The translations under genes were made by a program, and so were the position numbers. Below are positions 1 to 11,068 of a stretch of DNA of 64,000 bases, one piece after another. The notes below the pieces were generated by a model that worked only from the letters and a program-made list of their open reading frames with translations, searched no databases and was not told the origin of the DNA. Each line of letters opens with the position of its first letter. The first letter of the stretch is position 1. Source of the DNA: Onthophagus taurus (Eukaryota; Arthropoda; Insecta; Coleoptera; Scarabaeidae); assembly GCF_036711975.1 (NCBI RefSeq), contig NC_091968.1, forward strand, positions 17,546,001 through 17,610,000, written 5' to 3'.

Positions 1-236
1 GTGTTACGGTGTTACCAACGACTACATACCTATTTCCCTACATTGCCAAATTTATTTTATTTTTGAGAAAAGAAAAAGATAAAAACGCGAATTACAAAAA
101 ATAGCATAAAAAACACGTTTCATAAGACTTAAAGCACTCATTCATTAAAAAACTCGTGGCTTCGCCACTCGTTTTTCAACTTGAATTCGTGCATTTCAAA
201 CGTGTCTTACGAAACTTGTTTTTTAATATACTATTT
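1..236. repeat. Dispersed repeat, copy 1
   Basis: This stretch is nearly the same as 57713-57945: both run from GTGTTxCGGTGTTACCAAC through a CGTGGCTTCGCCACTCG hairpin word to TTTTTTAATATACTATT, then diverge. The copy at 57 kb is the right part of a 567-bp insertion in a P-like element, so this is probably part of the same family, cut by the window edge on the left. No coding potential is supported. The gap 237-600 that follows is AT-rich and I recognise nothing in it. Confidence 0.75.
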
Positions 237-659
237 TATGAAGAGAAACTATCAGTATTACAAAATAACTTACAAAAACAGTTACATGACAATTTACATG
301 TCAGATAATACAATAAAACAAGTAATGTACCACAAACGATGTACTACAGTCGTGGAATTGTTTATTTTTCTTGATAAAAAGAATTTTACAACATGTGGTC
401 TCACTTATAACAATAAGACTTTTACAAAATAAATAGGTCTTCTTTACTTGTAGTCTGAAGAAGCTGGGGATCTCTTTCATCATCTTTTTATGATTGTTCA
501 AGACTAAGAAATTTAACTAAAATTTAAATAACCTACATAAAACTAAAACATAAAAGTACAAAACTACATAAAATATACATATATAGAGAAATGGCAACAC
601 AAAATCTTGCACTACGTTTTCAGTATTGCGACGAGTAAACGAAAGAAAGAATACTAAAA

Positions 660-820
660 GAAAATAACAATATTCTTTATTATCTCATCTGCGGTTTCCT
701 TATTTCGCCTATTATAACGTAAATTCGCTTGTCGTAACCAATTGCTTACTACCACTTCATATTCTTTATCAGTTAAATGGAAGCTCTTCCTAACTGCCAC
801 TAAAATGTATGTTTAAATTA
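660..820 (-). pseudogene. Open minus-strand stretch, unrecognised
   Basis: The minus strand reads open for about 50 codons from near 820 to 660, with a protein-like composition (a segment reading HLTDKEYEVVVSNWLRQAN). There is no start codon, no partner exon that I can link, and it borders the foldback element at 852-1080, so it is most likely a scrap of a transposon protein. I do not recognise the family. Confidence 0.25.
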
Positions 821-851
821 GAATTCGGTCTTGGAAAAAGTTTTAAACTCC

Positions 852-1080
852 TCCTTAACCAACGCGATTTATTCGCTGTAACGGCGATTGTTTCGCATGA
901 CGTCGCCAGACCGACGCGAAAGTATCGCTACACCCACGGTTTTTGTCGTTGTCACCTGACAGTTGAAAAAGTCGGATTGGGCACGTTTGTGCATGTTCAT
1001 TTGCCGCCGTGTCGACTTGGCGACAACATTATCAAGCTAACAATCGCCGTTGCTGCGAATACATCGCGTTGGTTAAGGAA
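852..1080. mobile_element. Foldback/MITE-like element
   Basis: Two arms of about 41 bp are inverted copies of each other: 852-892 begins TCCTTAACCAACGCGAT and the complement of 1040-1080 begins the same way, with a few differences further in. The inner 150 bp has no open reading frame that matches anything I know, although a 96-codon plus-strand frame crosses it by chance. No clear target duplication was seen. The gap 1081-1640 has imperfect GAAATGTTTC inverted words but no feature I can name. Confidence 0.55.
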
Positions 1081-1639
1081 TAACTTTATGTCAATATGAT
1101 ATTCTTCGGCTAAATTCAATCACAAGATTTAAGCCACCATTTTAAACAAGAATGTTTTTAGATAAATTTAAAAATAACTAAACCTAGTGGTGATATATAA
1201 AAAAACTTATACGAAACTTACCTGCGCCATTCTAAACCAATATTCGAGCCACAGAACAGATATATAGAAAACGATTCGAAGGAACTGAGAACAGAACTGA
1301 ACAGAACAAAACACACAATAGAACAAGTCGTGACAAGATGCTGATGAGTCACCGCGTCCTGGAACATGCGCATACGTTCACAGGCGCTGATGAAGATATT
1401 CAGACAAGTTTCAGACACATTTATAGAGAAATGTTTCAAATGAAATGTTTCTGCTACATATTTTAATGATATTTCATAAATATTCCTACTGAAATGTATT
1501 TGATACATATCTTTAGATACGTTTCGTAACAATCGTATCTGTCACGTATATGAAACGTACTTGTACAATGTTTCATTTAATTCATTGTACGTTAAAATTG
1601 AAATGTTTCACAGATGTTTCTTGTTTACTGGGAACATGC

Positions 1640-2392
1640 TTTCCATGTAGCATCAAACTGTTTTGAAGTGAGATTATCGAATTTAAAAGCCGTTAAATAG
1701 GATTCTACATCTTCTTCAGGTTCTGAAAATAGGTTTTTTTTAGAACTTTTAATCAAGCTGTGAGTGCAGATTTACCTGTTAGAATATCCTCATGCCTCGA
1801 CCTTTTTTAACCTTTTTTTGTTGTAATTGAAGTTACATATTTGGAAACAGCCCTCTTGAAGGTCGTCATTGAGTTGTAGTACTTAGTATAAATCCTAAAT
1901 TAAACATTATTAACTAAAATTGTCAATTAAACATTATATTATTATAATGATTATATGTTAGTAAATAAATTATGTTGATTTTGAAAGAAGTTTCAATTTG
2001 AAGAAAGAATTAGAAACTTTTCTGAAGGGTTCCTTCCAAAATTTCTTTTTCAAGCTGATAGCTACCAGATAGCGTTGATTTGAATCCTTTTTCTTCAAAA
2101 TAATGTGCAATCAATGCAATTAATGAATTTCTTTGTTCCTCTTGAAAGCAAGAAAATTTATTATAGTACTCCACTAACATATTTCCTTTTGGACTGCACT
2201 AGTATTTTCGCCTATAGATTAATACAGCTTTAGTTTTTGTTTCTTTATTTTTTATTTACGATGTACAGGCTTTACTTCATTATCAATAGTAATTTCTTTA
2301 AGACATTCAATGGAACCTTTAGCTTTTAAAAAATTATAAAATAAGTACATACTCTGATCCGAAACATTTAAATGATCTCTACAATTTGACAC
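1640..2392 (-). pseudogene. Broken insect gene of unknown family, 3' part
   Basis: Read on the minus strand, three separate stretches look protein-coding. At about 2392-2245 a frame reads through SNCRDHLNVSDQSMYLFYNF and stops. At about 2190-2020 another reads through FQEEQRNSLIALIAHYF and stops. At about 1735-1640 a third follows a good TTTTCAG acceptor (EEDVESYLTAF). The 5' continuation lies on the far side of the LINE, at 6690-7010, so this was one gene before the LINE landed. The combination resembles lineage-specific insect proteins found in many copies, which may themselves be transposon-derived, but I cannot name the family. No ATG-initiated frame longer than 60 codons survives, so it is called a pseudogene. 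Confidence 0.45.
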
Positions 2393-2884
2393 TTTTTTTT
2401 TTTAGACGTGAGACTGTGTAGTCCACTTTCTGTCGCGCTCCGTTTTAAGGTGGTTTTTCTTGGTAAATACGCGCTTCTGTTAATTTTTTCTTCTTATCTG
2501 GGGACCTAGTATACCTTTATAATATCAGTGCTGTTTGTTTTTAAACCTATAAATTAATAAATAGGCAGTAACAACTTCATATGTGTTATATTGATAACCG
2601 TAAGTGGTTTCGATGTTTGTTGAAACGTGTTTCATCTCGGCCGCTTTTTGCTTGAACGTGAGTTCTCTCCTTCTATCATCGTATGTACAGGGCAAATCAA
2701 AATCCTCGCGTTTGTTGGTTCTAGTTTGGATTTATCTAAATTCTTTTTTCCTTTCTTTTCCTTACTTCTTTCTCACCATTACCTATTTCCTTGTCTTCCA
2801 CGGCCCGTATCTCTGTTTAAGTCGCTGGTATCGGCCCGCCAGCGTGAAAGTGTACTACCTATCCTTATCCCACTTTGTGTGATT

Positions 2885-3676
2885 ATGAGTACTAATTGTG
2901 GTGTATGTTTGGGTGACCTAAACCCTACAATTGAGATTTCTTGCGACCTATGTCGTACTTTTATTCATACTTCATGCAGTGGTTTATCAAGAAACGAATC
3001 TCAGTTGCTAAAATCTAAAAATCGAAAATTGACTTTTCATTGTCCAACATGTGCTGATCTTAAGCAACAACTAAAAAAGTTACACGAACTAACAAGCCTT
3101 GTTGTAACTCTGCAGAAGGATCTGGAAATCCTTAGAACTGAACGTTCTTCTGCCGCCTCCACCGTTACTGCGGGACCGGCTGTGGATCAGTCTTATGTTG
3201 AAAGCATTGTTCAAGAGATTTCAGACCGGGAAAAACGTAAGAGTAATCTAGTAGCATTCAACTTGCCTGAGCTTCCGGATGGTAGTAAAGTTGACCAGCA
3301 AAATGATGATGTTAGATCTATAAAAGAGATACTTAACAATTTCAAAGTCCAGACACCTAATTTTACTGTAAAGCGATTGGGTAAATTTGATCCGTCGATA
3401 TTGAATCGTAAGCGCCCATTGAAAATCTCTTTTTCCTCCTCTGATGTAGTTCACAATGTTCTTAGGAACATTAAGTCATTATTAAAATCTGATAAGTTCA
3501 AAGCTGTTGTTTTAACAACAGACAAAACACCGTTGCAAAATTCTTTCTACAAATCTCTCAAAACACAGCTTGATACCCGCATTGCCGGCGGCGAGGTGAA
3601 CATAAGAATTAAATATGTGAATACACCTACAATTGTATCATCTGACAGTGACCGAAGTATCCAACGGGGAAACTAA
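2885..3676 (+). CDS. LINE ORF1, PHD-finger protein
   Basis: The open frame extends back to an ATG at 2627, but the ATG at 2885 is the likelier start because the zinc finger begins right after it. Residues 5-60 of that product form a PHD-type C4HC3 finger: CGVC, then CDLC, then FIHTSCSG, then CPTC. A predicted coiled coil follows (about residues 62-85, LKQQLKKL and LQKDLEIL). The C-terminal half, about 150 residues, is basic and rich in S and K, as expected for an ORF1 RNA-binding region. It ends in TAA at 3674-3676, overlapping the region where ORF2 opens. ORF1 proteins bind the element RNA and escort it to the nucleus; the PHD finger may read histone tails (inference). The frame is intact. 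Confidence 0.8.
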   Translation: MSTNCGVCLGDLNPTIEISCDLCRTFIHTSCSGLSRNESQLLKSKNRKLTFHCPTCADLKQQLKKLHELTSLVVTLQKDLEILRTERSSAASTVTAGPAVDQSYVESIVQEISDREKRKSNLVAFNLPELPDGSKVDQQNDDVRSIKEILNNFKVQTPNFTVKRLGKFDPSILNRKRPLKISFSSSDVVHNVLRNIKSLLKSDKFKAVVLTTDKTPLQNSFYKSLKTQLDTRIAGGEVNIRIKYVNTPTIVSSDSDRSIQRGN

Positions 3677-6461
3677 TAGAATCCAACAAGAAGACCCACA
3701 CACTTCGTTTATTTTATCAGAATGTGCAAGGACTACGAACAAAAACTCACCAATTATACACAGCCACAAATTCTACCGATTTCGATATTATTTTGCTTAC
3801 CGAAACATGGCTGTCTCCGGACATCACCAACTCTGAGTTTCTGCCTACTACATTTAATGTAATTAGAAATGATCGTAATCACCGTCTTGTGGATAGAAGA
3901 GTGGGCGGTGGCGTTCTTATTGCCTGCAGTCAGCAAACCAAATTGTTCAACTGTGATATGTCCGAGATTTTAAATCTTGCCCCGCTAATTGATGTGGTTG
4001 TTGGTAAATGTGTCTATTTCTCGATCAGCATATTTATTATTACACTATACATACCTCCTTATGTTCCGCAGGATGATTTGGAACTGTTTCTTGATTTGCT
4101 TAGTATCAGCTTGATTGGAAAGAATATTATAATTTGTGGCGACTTTAATTGCTTCCGTTTTATGATGTCCGAGAATAGCCTCGACCGCAAATCTTTCCTT
4201 TTGAAGAACTTTGTTGATACTTTAAATCTAGTTCAACATAACCATATCTACAACTCTAGAGGTAGGATACTCGACTTAGTATTTACTAACTTTAACTGCG
4301 AAGTAACTGCAGAGCGTGACGTTGCACTCTTACTTACTGAAAACTTTAATCATCCTGCACTGAACATCTCCATTAAATCTCAGAATATTGAAGATGCTCT
4401 AGTGCTTCCATCAAATAACAACTTTCGTTTTAACTTCCGTAAAGCGGACTTTCGTGGATTGTATGACGATATTGGTCGTGTTGTCTGGTCTGATATATTG
4501 ATGTGCTCGGATATTAATATTGCTGTAGAAAAATTTTACTATATCTATAACGTTATTGAAAAACATGTACCCAAATACTGCGTATCGCCGTCGAAATTTC
4601 CTCTATGGTTTACTGGAAGCACTAAGCGTATATTGAATATGAAGGAGCACTACTTTAAGAAGTGGAAGAGTTCTAAACAGCTATCATATTACAATGAATA
4701 TGTTAGGTTGCGTCGTTTATCCAAGGATGCAATAGTTTCTGATTATCAGGCTTATCTCGTGAATACCGAAAATTGTATATTGACCGACCCCAAAAATTTC
4801 TGGCGTTACGTGAATCAGAAACATGGTAATTCGCGTATTCCAGGCTGCATGACCTTTGCTGGCTCTGAAATTTCTGATCCCCTGGAAATAGTGCAGGCCT
4901 TCTCTGTCTTGTTTTCTGAAGCCTTCAATCCTGGACTTACAACTATCGGTAACTGTAACCAGCAAGTCAACTGGCCTTGACCCTTCTACATTACTCCATT
5001 TTCTATCGAGGAGGTAGAAATCTGTATGAAACGACTAAAGAATGACTCTACCGCTGGCGACGACGGTCTCCCAAGTTTTATTATTAAAGATTGTGCACCC
5101 TTCCTCAGCAAACCTTTAACATTTATGTTTAATTTATGCTTAAAAACTAAAACTTTTCCTGCAGTATGGAAAAAAACTCGGATAACGCCGGTTTTTAAGA
5201 AGGGAGACAGATTTAGTATTGAAAATTACCGACCTATTAGCATTTTGAACAATTGTTCGAAAGTCTTCGAAATGTTGCTATACTCCAGAATGAGTTACTG
5301 TGTTCGCCCATACATATCTGATCATCAGCACGGATTTATGACTGGTCGTTCAACTATGACTAATTTAGCAGAGGTAACGCAGTTCATCAGCGAGCACATA
5401 GATAAACGGGAACAAGTTGACATAATTTACACAGATTTTACAAAGGCATTTGATAGATTAGATCATGGAATACTTCTTTCTAAACTCTGCAGTCTTGGAT
5501 TTACCAATGATTTCGTGGATTTAATTTCATCTTACCTCTCCAATGGACTTTGCTATCTGAGCTACAACGGTTTTAAATTTAATACGTTCACTGCTGACTC
5601 TGGCGGTCACAGGCTTCCAACCTGGGTCCCCTTCTATTCAATGTTTATCTGAACGATCTATTACGACGACTTGATTGTAATGTGCTTGCTTATGCCGATG
5701 ACCTAAAGATATTCGCTCGTGTAACATCCCCTGAAGACTGTGTTATCTTACAGCGCAATCTGAACATTATCAGTTCCTGGTCAATACAGAATGGAATTGA
5801 CCTTAACATAGCAAAATGCGTTGTCGTATCTTACACAAGGTGTAATAACCCATTAAGGTTTAATTATAGTGTGGGAGTTGAAGCAATACGCAGAGAACGC
5901 GCTATTCGAGATTTGGGTGTCTTATTCGATGACCAGTTACAATTCAAAGACCATGTTAACGCTATAGTAAAGTCAGCCTCTGGTGCATTGAGTTTCATCA
6001 TCAGGCAATGTAAAAAATTTAACAACGTAGCTGCATTAACAGTACTTTTCTATGCGTTTGTTCGTACAAAATTGGAATATGGTTCTATGGTTTGGTATCC
6101 TTATTATACTTCTCACCAGCTCATGCTCGAGAGAGTGCAGAAGAGGTTCTTAAAATACTTACATTTTAAAACAGTTGGTCAGTATCCGGAGCGAGGTGTT
6201 GACTACGTTGCGTTATTGGAAGAATTTAATTTTTCATCTTTGAACAATCGTAGAGAAGATGCTAGTAGAAAATTTTTATCGAACATCGTCAATTGTACTG
6301 TCGACTCACCTTCACTTCTTGCTCGAGTTGGATTCATTATACCCAGACCTGGTATCAGGAATAGCAACACATACCAGGTGCCGATCGCTAGGACCAACGT
6401 TCTGATGCTGGCTCCTCTGACACATATGGCACGGAACGCAAATAATGAAGTTACCACTTAA
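3652..6461 (+). pseudogene. LINE ORF2, endonuclease and reverse transcriptase (broken)
   Basis: ORF2 opens in a different frame from ORF1 right after two stops at 3643-3651; the first clear homology is FYQNVQGLRTKT at about 3712. An APE-type endonuclease follows (LLTETWL, IICGDFN). The frame is stopped by TGA at 4978-4980, then continues in the same frame through the RT fingers and palm (GDDGLP, YRPISILN, FTKAFDRLDH). A one-base shift at about 5605, just before the SNLGPLLFN box, moves the frame, and the catalytic box YADD is then read at 5691-5702 (LAYADDLKIF). The thumb and C-terminal region run to 6461. Such enzymes nick the target and copy the element RNA into the site. One stop plus one frameshift make this copy inactive. 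Confidence 0.85.
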
Positions 6462-6689
6462 ACTATATATCCCTTATTAATTTGGTAATTTGTAAAATAT
6501 CCCTATTGTGACATATTATTATTTTTTTTCTCTTGTTTTTGTTTTGAATTTATCTGAATTGCTATTAATTTTTGTTTTGTGCGCTTCACATCTCACTTTA
6601 CCTTTTCTTCTCTTTGTTGTACATTATCCTGTAATTGGGTCTTCCTGTTGGATAATAAAGAGATATATTATTATTATTATTACTATACT

Positions 6690-7010
6690 TCAAAATTCCG
6701 TGAACAAAGACGTAAATGTATTTAATAACGGCTCAAGTAAGTGTTGATTAACATGATCTTGAATTTGGAGCACATTTTTTCTTGAAAAACTGTCAGTGTT
6801 ATGAAGACAAAGCAAAAATTTAGAAGCAGAGTTGGTATCTATTGATATTTCGTTAAAACTATCATTTGATATTAAGGAGTTATAGAAGATGCATTCCTAG
6901 AATAATGAACCCGAATGACATGACTTTTAAAAAAAAGCAAAATTTTGAAAACCCTCACTACATCATTCCAGACATCTGAATGTGGAATTTGAGTTTGAAT
7001 GGTTACTTAG
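6690..7010 (-). pseudogene. 5' part of the gene split by the LINE
   Basis: On the minus strand a frame from about 6900 to 6692 reads a leucine-rich segment (FLLCLHNTDSFSRKN, then HLLEPLLNTFTSLF) that runs into the LINE 3' junction. On the other side of the LINE, from 2392 down, the minus strand continues with VSNCRDHLN in a compatible style. I take these as halves of one gene. The family is not recognised. The stretch 7010-7310 holds no gene; at 7247-7257 the word TAGCGCAGTGG fits a tRNA-type A box and may be the relic of a tRNA-derived SINE. Confidence 0.45.
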
Positions 7011-7309
7011 AGATTTGTTAATTTGAAAACGTTGTTTTGTACCTTATTTCAATTTCAAAAACAGTATTTTGTTAACAAAAACACAGTTGATAACAAAACG
7101 AAAAGCGTTAGGTACCTATTTTTGTCTTACCTGTAGATACTATATATTTTTGGAAAAATACACACTTCTTCACTCAACTGATCACTATTAAAGATCCGAC
7201 CATGCGACCAGTTAACGTGATCTATGGTTATAATATTTTATAGATAGCGCAGTGGTCTGACGATAATGAAATCGCTGACTTAATTCGCGGAATACGGTGG
7301 TGTAGGTTT

Positions 7310-7640
7310 CTGATTGATGAATTTTATTCATTGATATAAAGAACAATATTCTTAGCAGTTAAAATCATTGCATTGATGAAACTTCTTCTTTAATACAATG
7401 AAGTATTTACCATGTAAAGTTTGATGAACACCTTCATTGTAATTACAAAAAACTTCTTTGAGCCAATGAAAACTCTTCATTATAATGATTATATTGCATT
7501 GTGCTAATGAATATGCGTTCATAATAATGATAAACAGGGTTTTTAGTCTATGAACAAATCTTCATTGCGTCAACGAAAAACTTCATTGAGACAATGAAAA
7601 TCAATCAACAACCACTGTTCATTGATATTATGAACAAGAT
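7310..7640. repeat. CTTCATTG/CAATGAAG word-rich repeat
   Basis: About 330 bp are crowded with short direct and inverted copies of TTCATTG and CAATGAA (for example TTCATTGATATAAAG, CTTCATTGTAATTAC, CTTCATTGAGACAATGAA and TTCATTGATATTATGAAC). The density is far above chance and it abuts the broken end of the BEL/Pao pol region at about 7645. It could be a subterminal region of a DNA transposon that truncated the retrotransposon. No coding frame. Confidence 0.5.
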
Positions 7641-7672
7641 TTTTTTCGGTGTATTAACGTCTTTTCTGCTGT

Positions 7673-8490
7673 TTAAATCTCCGAGTTTTCTAATGCACCC
7701 AGCTTTCTGTTTTCTGAAGTTCCCTTAACATTATTGTAAAATCTTAAACAAAGTGCTACAATGTGTATTAACCTTTTAAGGGAAGAATACAGCTTAAAAA
7801 TGTCGAATTCGTTGTTTTTAATTTCAGGTAATTGATCAATATCTGTATTGCCTTTGTCTTTCATTTCGCGATACCATATGTCGTTGTTTTCTTTCAAAAA
7901 TGATGGTCCGGTCCACCAAAGTTTGGAGCTAACAAGTTTGGACGGTGTTGTACCGCGCGAAATAATGTCAGCGGGATTTTCCGTGGTACTTACGTGATGC
8001 CATTTAGATTCCTTTGTGTTTAATTGTATTTCAGCTACTCGATTAGCCGCGAATGTCTTCCATCTTGATGATTCACTATTTATCCAGCATAAGGTAATTG
8101 TAGAATCAGTCCAAAGATATGTGGCATGGATTTTGATCTTCAGTTATTTCGAGCATATTTTTACGAGTCTTAACAATAGAAGTGCTGCACATAGTTCAAG
8201 TTTAGGTAACGTTGTAGCTTTCAAAGGAGCAACGCGAGATTTGGCATTTAGCACATAGCAAGCTGCAATTGATGGTTCCGTTGGTATTAATTGATCGCAG
8301 GTAAATTGCACAACCGTAGGCTATTTCACTGGAATCTAAAACACCGTGTAGTTGTATGTCAATAGGTTCTCTTACTAAGACATGCCTTGGTATATCGATG
8401 ATATTTATATGATTTAAATCGTCCGCAAATCGTTGCCATTGCAGTGCAACCTCTTGAGGTAAATCTTCATCCCAATCTATTTGAAGTTGC
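7673..8490 (-). pseudogene. BEL/Pao RNase H to pre-integrase linker (broken)
   Basis: Minus-strand segments typical of the BEL/Pao region between RNase H and integrase: around 8000 a segment reads WHHVSTTENPADIISRG, followed by a WWTGPSFL box at about 7910, then an open frame of 74 codons (7897-7673) with a YSS-LKRL-IVALCLRF pattern. Several frame changes separate the pieces. The integrase core itself is not present, because the element is truncated just beyond. Confidence 0.75.
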
Positions 8491-9680
8491 CATAGCTTTT
8501 AGATGATAATCTTGGCTCGTATTAGCATAGGACTTAATAATCCGAGAGGATCAAACATCTTAGCAGTAAATGAGAGTATGTTCCGCATTGATATGTTAAT
8601 ATTACTGGGTTCGTTTATTTTGTATTGAAAGTAATACAAAACGATTTGCTAACCATAATATACTCAACGTCTTTGAAGCAGATTTGCTGTTTATGACATA
8701 GCTATTTGGGTAATTTTCCTCCAAGGAGTTTAAAATTTCATTGTCATTAGTTTGTAGCTTTACAATTTTGAATCCGTATTCATTTAATATTTGCTTTATG
8801 TTCATTATTAGATTTGTCATGGATTCAACGTCCGTGCTACCCGTTAGTAGATCATCTTCATAAAAATCCCTAATTATCTTTTCTGATTCTATTGGATATT
8901 TTGCTTGATTGTCTATGGCGTCTGCTTTAAGCATCTTGTAGCTAAAAATGCGACAGATGCAGTTTCGTGGGTTATGGTGTTTAACTTGTAATGCTTTACA
9001 GCTTCTGATGGATGACTTCGTCATAAAATTCGCTGTAGATCACGCTGTAGATACATTTTAATTATGTCTCCCACTAGTGCAATATTATGAGTTCTAAATC
9101 GAATTAAGATTGAAAATAAGTCTTCCTGTATGGTTGGACCCACCTTGAGTACATCATTTAAAGAGAGATTAGAAGAAGTCTTTGCTGAGCCATCAAAAAG
9201 GATTCTGAATTTGGTGGTGGTGCTTTCAGGCTTTTCAATTTCATGGTGCGGTAGATAGCAAATTCGTGTTGCTGCGGTTATATGTTTGTCTTCAATCTTT
9301 GTCATGTGTCCAAGTGTTTCATATTCCTGAAAGAATTCTTTGTAAGATGTTTGTAATTGGCTTGATTTAATGAATCTGCGTTCAATTGCATAAAGATTAT
9401 TCTTAATAATAAATGATTATTCTTTAATGACAATTTTACTACAAATGTACCGTTTGAGTCACGATATGTAGTTTGAATGAAATGATTTTCACATTCAGCT
9501 TCTTCTTGAGATAGACCTGCTGTGTTGAATCGGATATTTCTTCCAGTTTCCAAAACGATTCAAGCTCATCTTTAAGATCCTGTATTAATAAACATTTTGA
9601 CATCATTGTTTGTGACTTGATGGAGCTGCTAGGTGTGCGACCTGTAATTATCCAACCTAAGACAGTTTTTTGCATTATTG
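8490..9680 (-). pseudogene. BEL/Pao reverse transcriptase (broken)
   Basis: The RT is spread over at least four minus-strand frames. Recognisable parts are a GWIITGR box at about 9655, FRILFDGSAKT at about 9210-9170, DIIKMYLQ at about 9075 where the family has a catalytic Asp region, and FYEDDLLTG at about 8870-8845, which is the family version of the YxDD active site. A FDPLGLLSP segment near 8555 marks the thumb. Frameshifts at about 9440, 9305 and 9021 and other breaks make it non-functional. Confidence 0.8.
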
Positions 9681-9889
9681 CATGTTATATCCGAGTTGGA
9701 TTTGTTCTGTGGCCATAAAATTCAAAAAATAAATAAATATTCCTGCTCCGAGCAAAACGTCTATGTTTGCTGGTATGTTGAAATCTGGATCAGCCAAAAA
9801 CAATTCATCAGGGATGTTAAGTTTAGTGTTATCAAGTGATATTTGTGGAGTGATATTAGTTATATTATCTGTTATGAGAAAACTGAGAT

Positions 9890-10548
9890 TCATTTTGAAA
9901 TCATTGTATCTGGACCAATAGTAGCATTTGTTCGTTTTAATATTTTTGTTTGATTCTGATTGCATCCGCTAATTGGTACGTTAGCATTTTTGATGTTTTG
10001 TTTCAGTTTTATGACGAGATTGTTTGTTATGAAGTTTGGCTGAGATCCATTATCTAAAAGCGCTCTAGAAATTATAGGCGATTTATCTGCATCATATATG
10101 GTAATTAAAGCTGTGGATAAAAGCACAAATGAGTCTTGAACCAGCCGAGACGATACCAATGCGTGATTTGTTTGAAGATCAGCCGTGGGGGCAGTTTCTT
10201 CACGAGGTCTGGGCGGTGTCGCTTGTGAGCTGTTACTATTGGATAACTGATTCCTGTGCAACATACTGTTGTGTCACTTATCGCAAGTTTTGTAATTTCG
10301 TGATTTGCATTCTGCATTTCTGTGACCTACTCGTAGGCAATTAGTGCATAAGTGTAAACGTTTAACGGTTCTATTGACGCTTTTCTATTGTCATATCTTT
10401 GCATTTCTGACATAAGTATATTTGATGTGACGCGTTGCAGATGGGACAAATAATATTTGAAACATTGAGAGTCTTTGATTCTTTTTGTTTGCACTTGAAA
10501 AGTTGTACTGTTTAGTGTCTAACGCTTCTAAAATTTGACGTCTTTGAT
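9890..10548 (-). pseudogene. BEL/Pao gag C-terminus, zinc knuckle and protease (broken)
   Basis: From 10548 the minus strand reads the end of gag (RRQILEALDTKQYNFS), then a cysteine-rich stretch and a CCHC-like knuckle region at about 10340-10280 (CLRVGHRNAEC). An aspartic-protease segment at about 10130-9990 has ALLDNGSQ at the position where the family carries a D-S/T-G active site; the Asn there is unusual. Frames change several times. Confidence 0.75.
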
Positions 10549-11068
10549 TTAAGGGTGTAGACTCACGGTCACAGAGTTTCTGAGGGGCCCAGGAGACGGA
10601 CGTCCGGAAACAAGAAGGTGTGGCTTATATTTTAGTAGGCCCTACCCCTTACAAATAAAAAACACATGTTTTTGCGTTCTCAATGTGTTTATTTACATTT
10701 CCTAGAAGCTTTGGGGTTGAATAAAAGAACAGGTTTTTTATAAAGAAATTAGAGAAAGATGGGAACAGTATCTACATCAGTATCCAATTATCTAATAAAT
10801 TTAGGACTTTCGTTACTTTGTGGAACTTATAATGTGAGTTCACAAATAATTTATATGTGATTAAAACAAAAAATTAAAAAAAAATAAATTTGCTGTAATT
10901 AATTCCGAATTGGTAAATTTCTTGTATGACGTGGATCAACGAGTTCGGGTAACGTGCAATCAAAATAAAAACATTTCAATTGTTCTGCCATTTTTGTTTC
11001 CCAAAAATCATCGTCTTTATAAATCTAAAAAAAAAGTAAAAATTAAAAAAGATATTTGTTATACTTAC

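Larger units (their letters stand above)
2393..6684 (+). mobile_element. LINE, CR1/Jockey-like, near full length
   Basis: A plus-strand non-LTR retrotransposon of about 4.3 kb: 5' leader, ORF1 with a PHD finger, ORF2 with an endonuclease and reverse transcriptase, a 3' UTR and a (TTA)n-type tail at about 6666-6684. It lies inside a minus-strand gene whose reading resumes on each side. A run of 11 T at 2393-2403 marks the left junction. I could not define a clean target duplication. ORF2 has an in-frame stop and a frameshift, so the copy is dead. A PHD finger in ORF1 is known from CR1-group LINEs; the exact clade needs an RT phylogeny. Confidence 0.85.
7645..10548 (-). mobile_element. BEL/Pao retrotransposon, gag C-terminus to pol (broken)
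   Basis: A degenerate minus-strand LTR-retrotransposon body. In order from the right: gag C-terminus with a zinc knuckle, an aspartic protease, a reverse transcriptase in several frames, RNase H, and the linker before the integrase. The left end stops abruptly at about 7645 in the CAATGAA repeat, so integrase and the 3' LTR are missing. The right end is cut at TTAA (10549-10552) by a DNA transposon. The N-terminal gag part is found 9.3 kb away at 19816-20220 on the same strand. The domain order and the pol motifs identify BEL/Pao rather than Gypsy or Copia. Confidence 0.85.

Noticed and set aside
809..1099. 96-codon plus-strand frame
   Set aside because: It is the read-through of a foldback element with inverted arms, so the similarity between its two ends is from the palindrome.
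2604..2882. 92-codon hydrophobic plus-strand frame
   Set aside because: It overlaps the 5' leader of the LINE in another frame than ORF1; its hydrophobicity comes from T-rich DNA.
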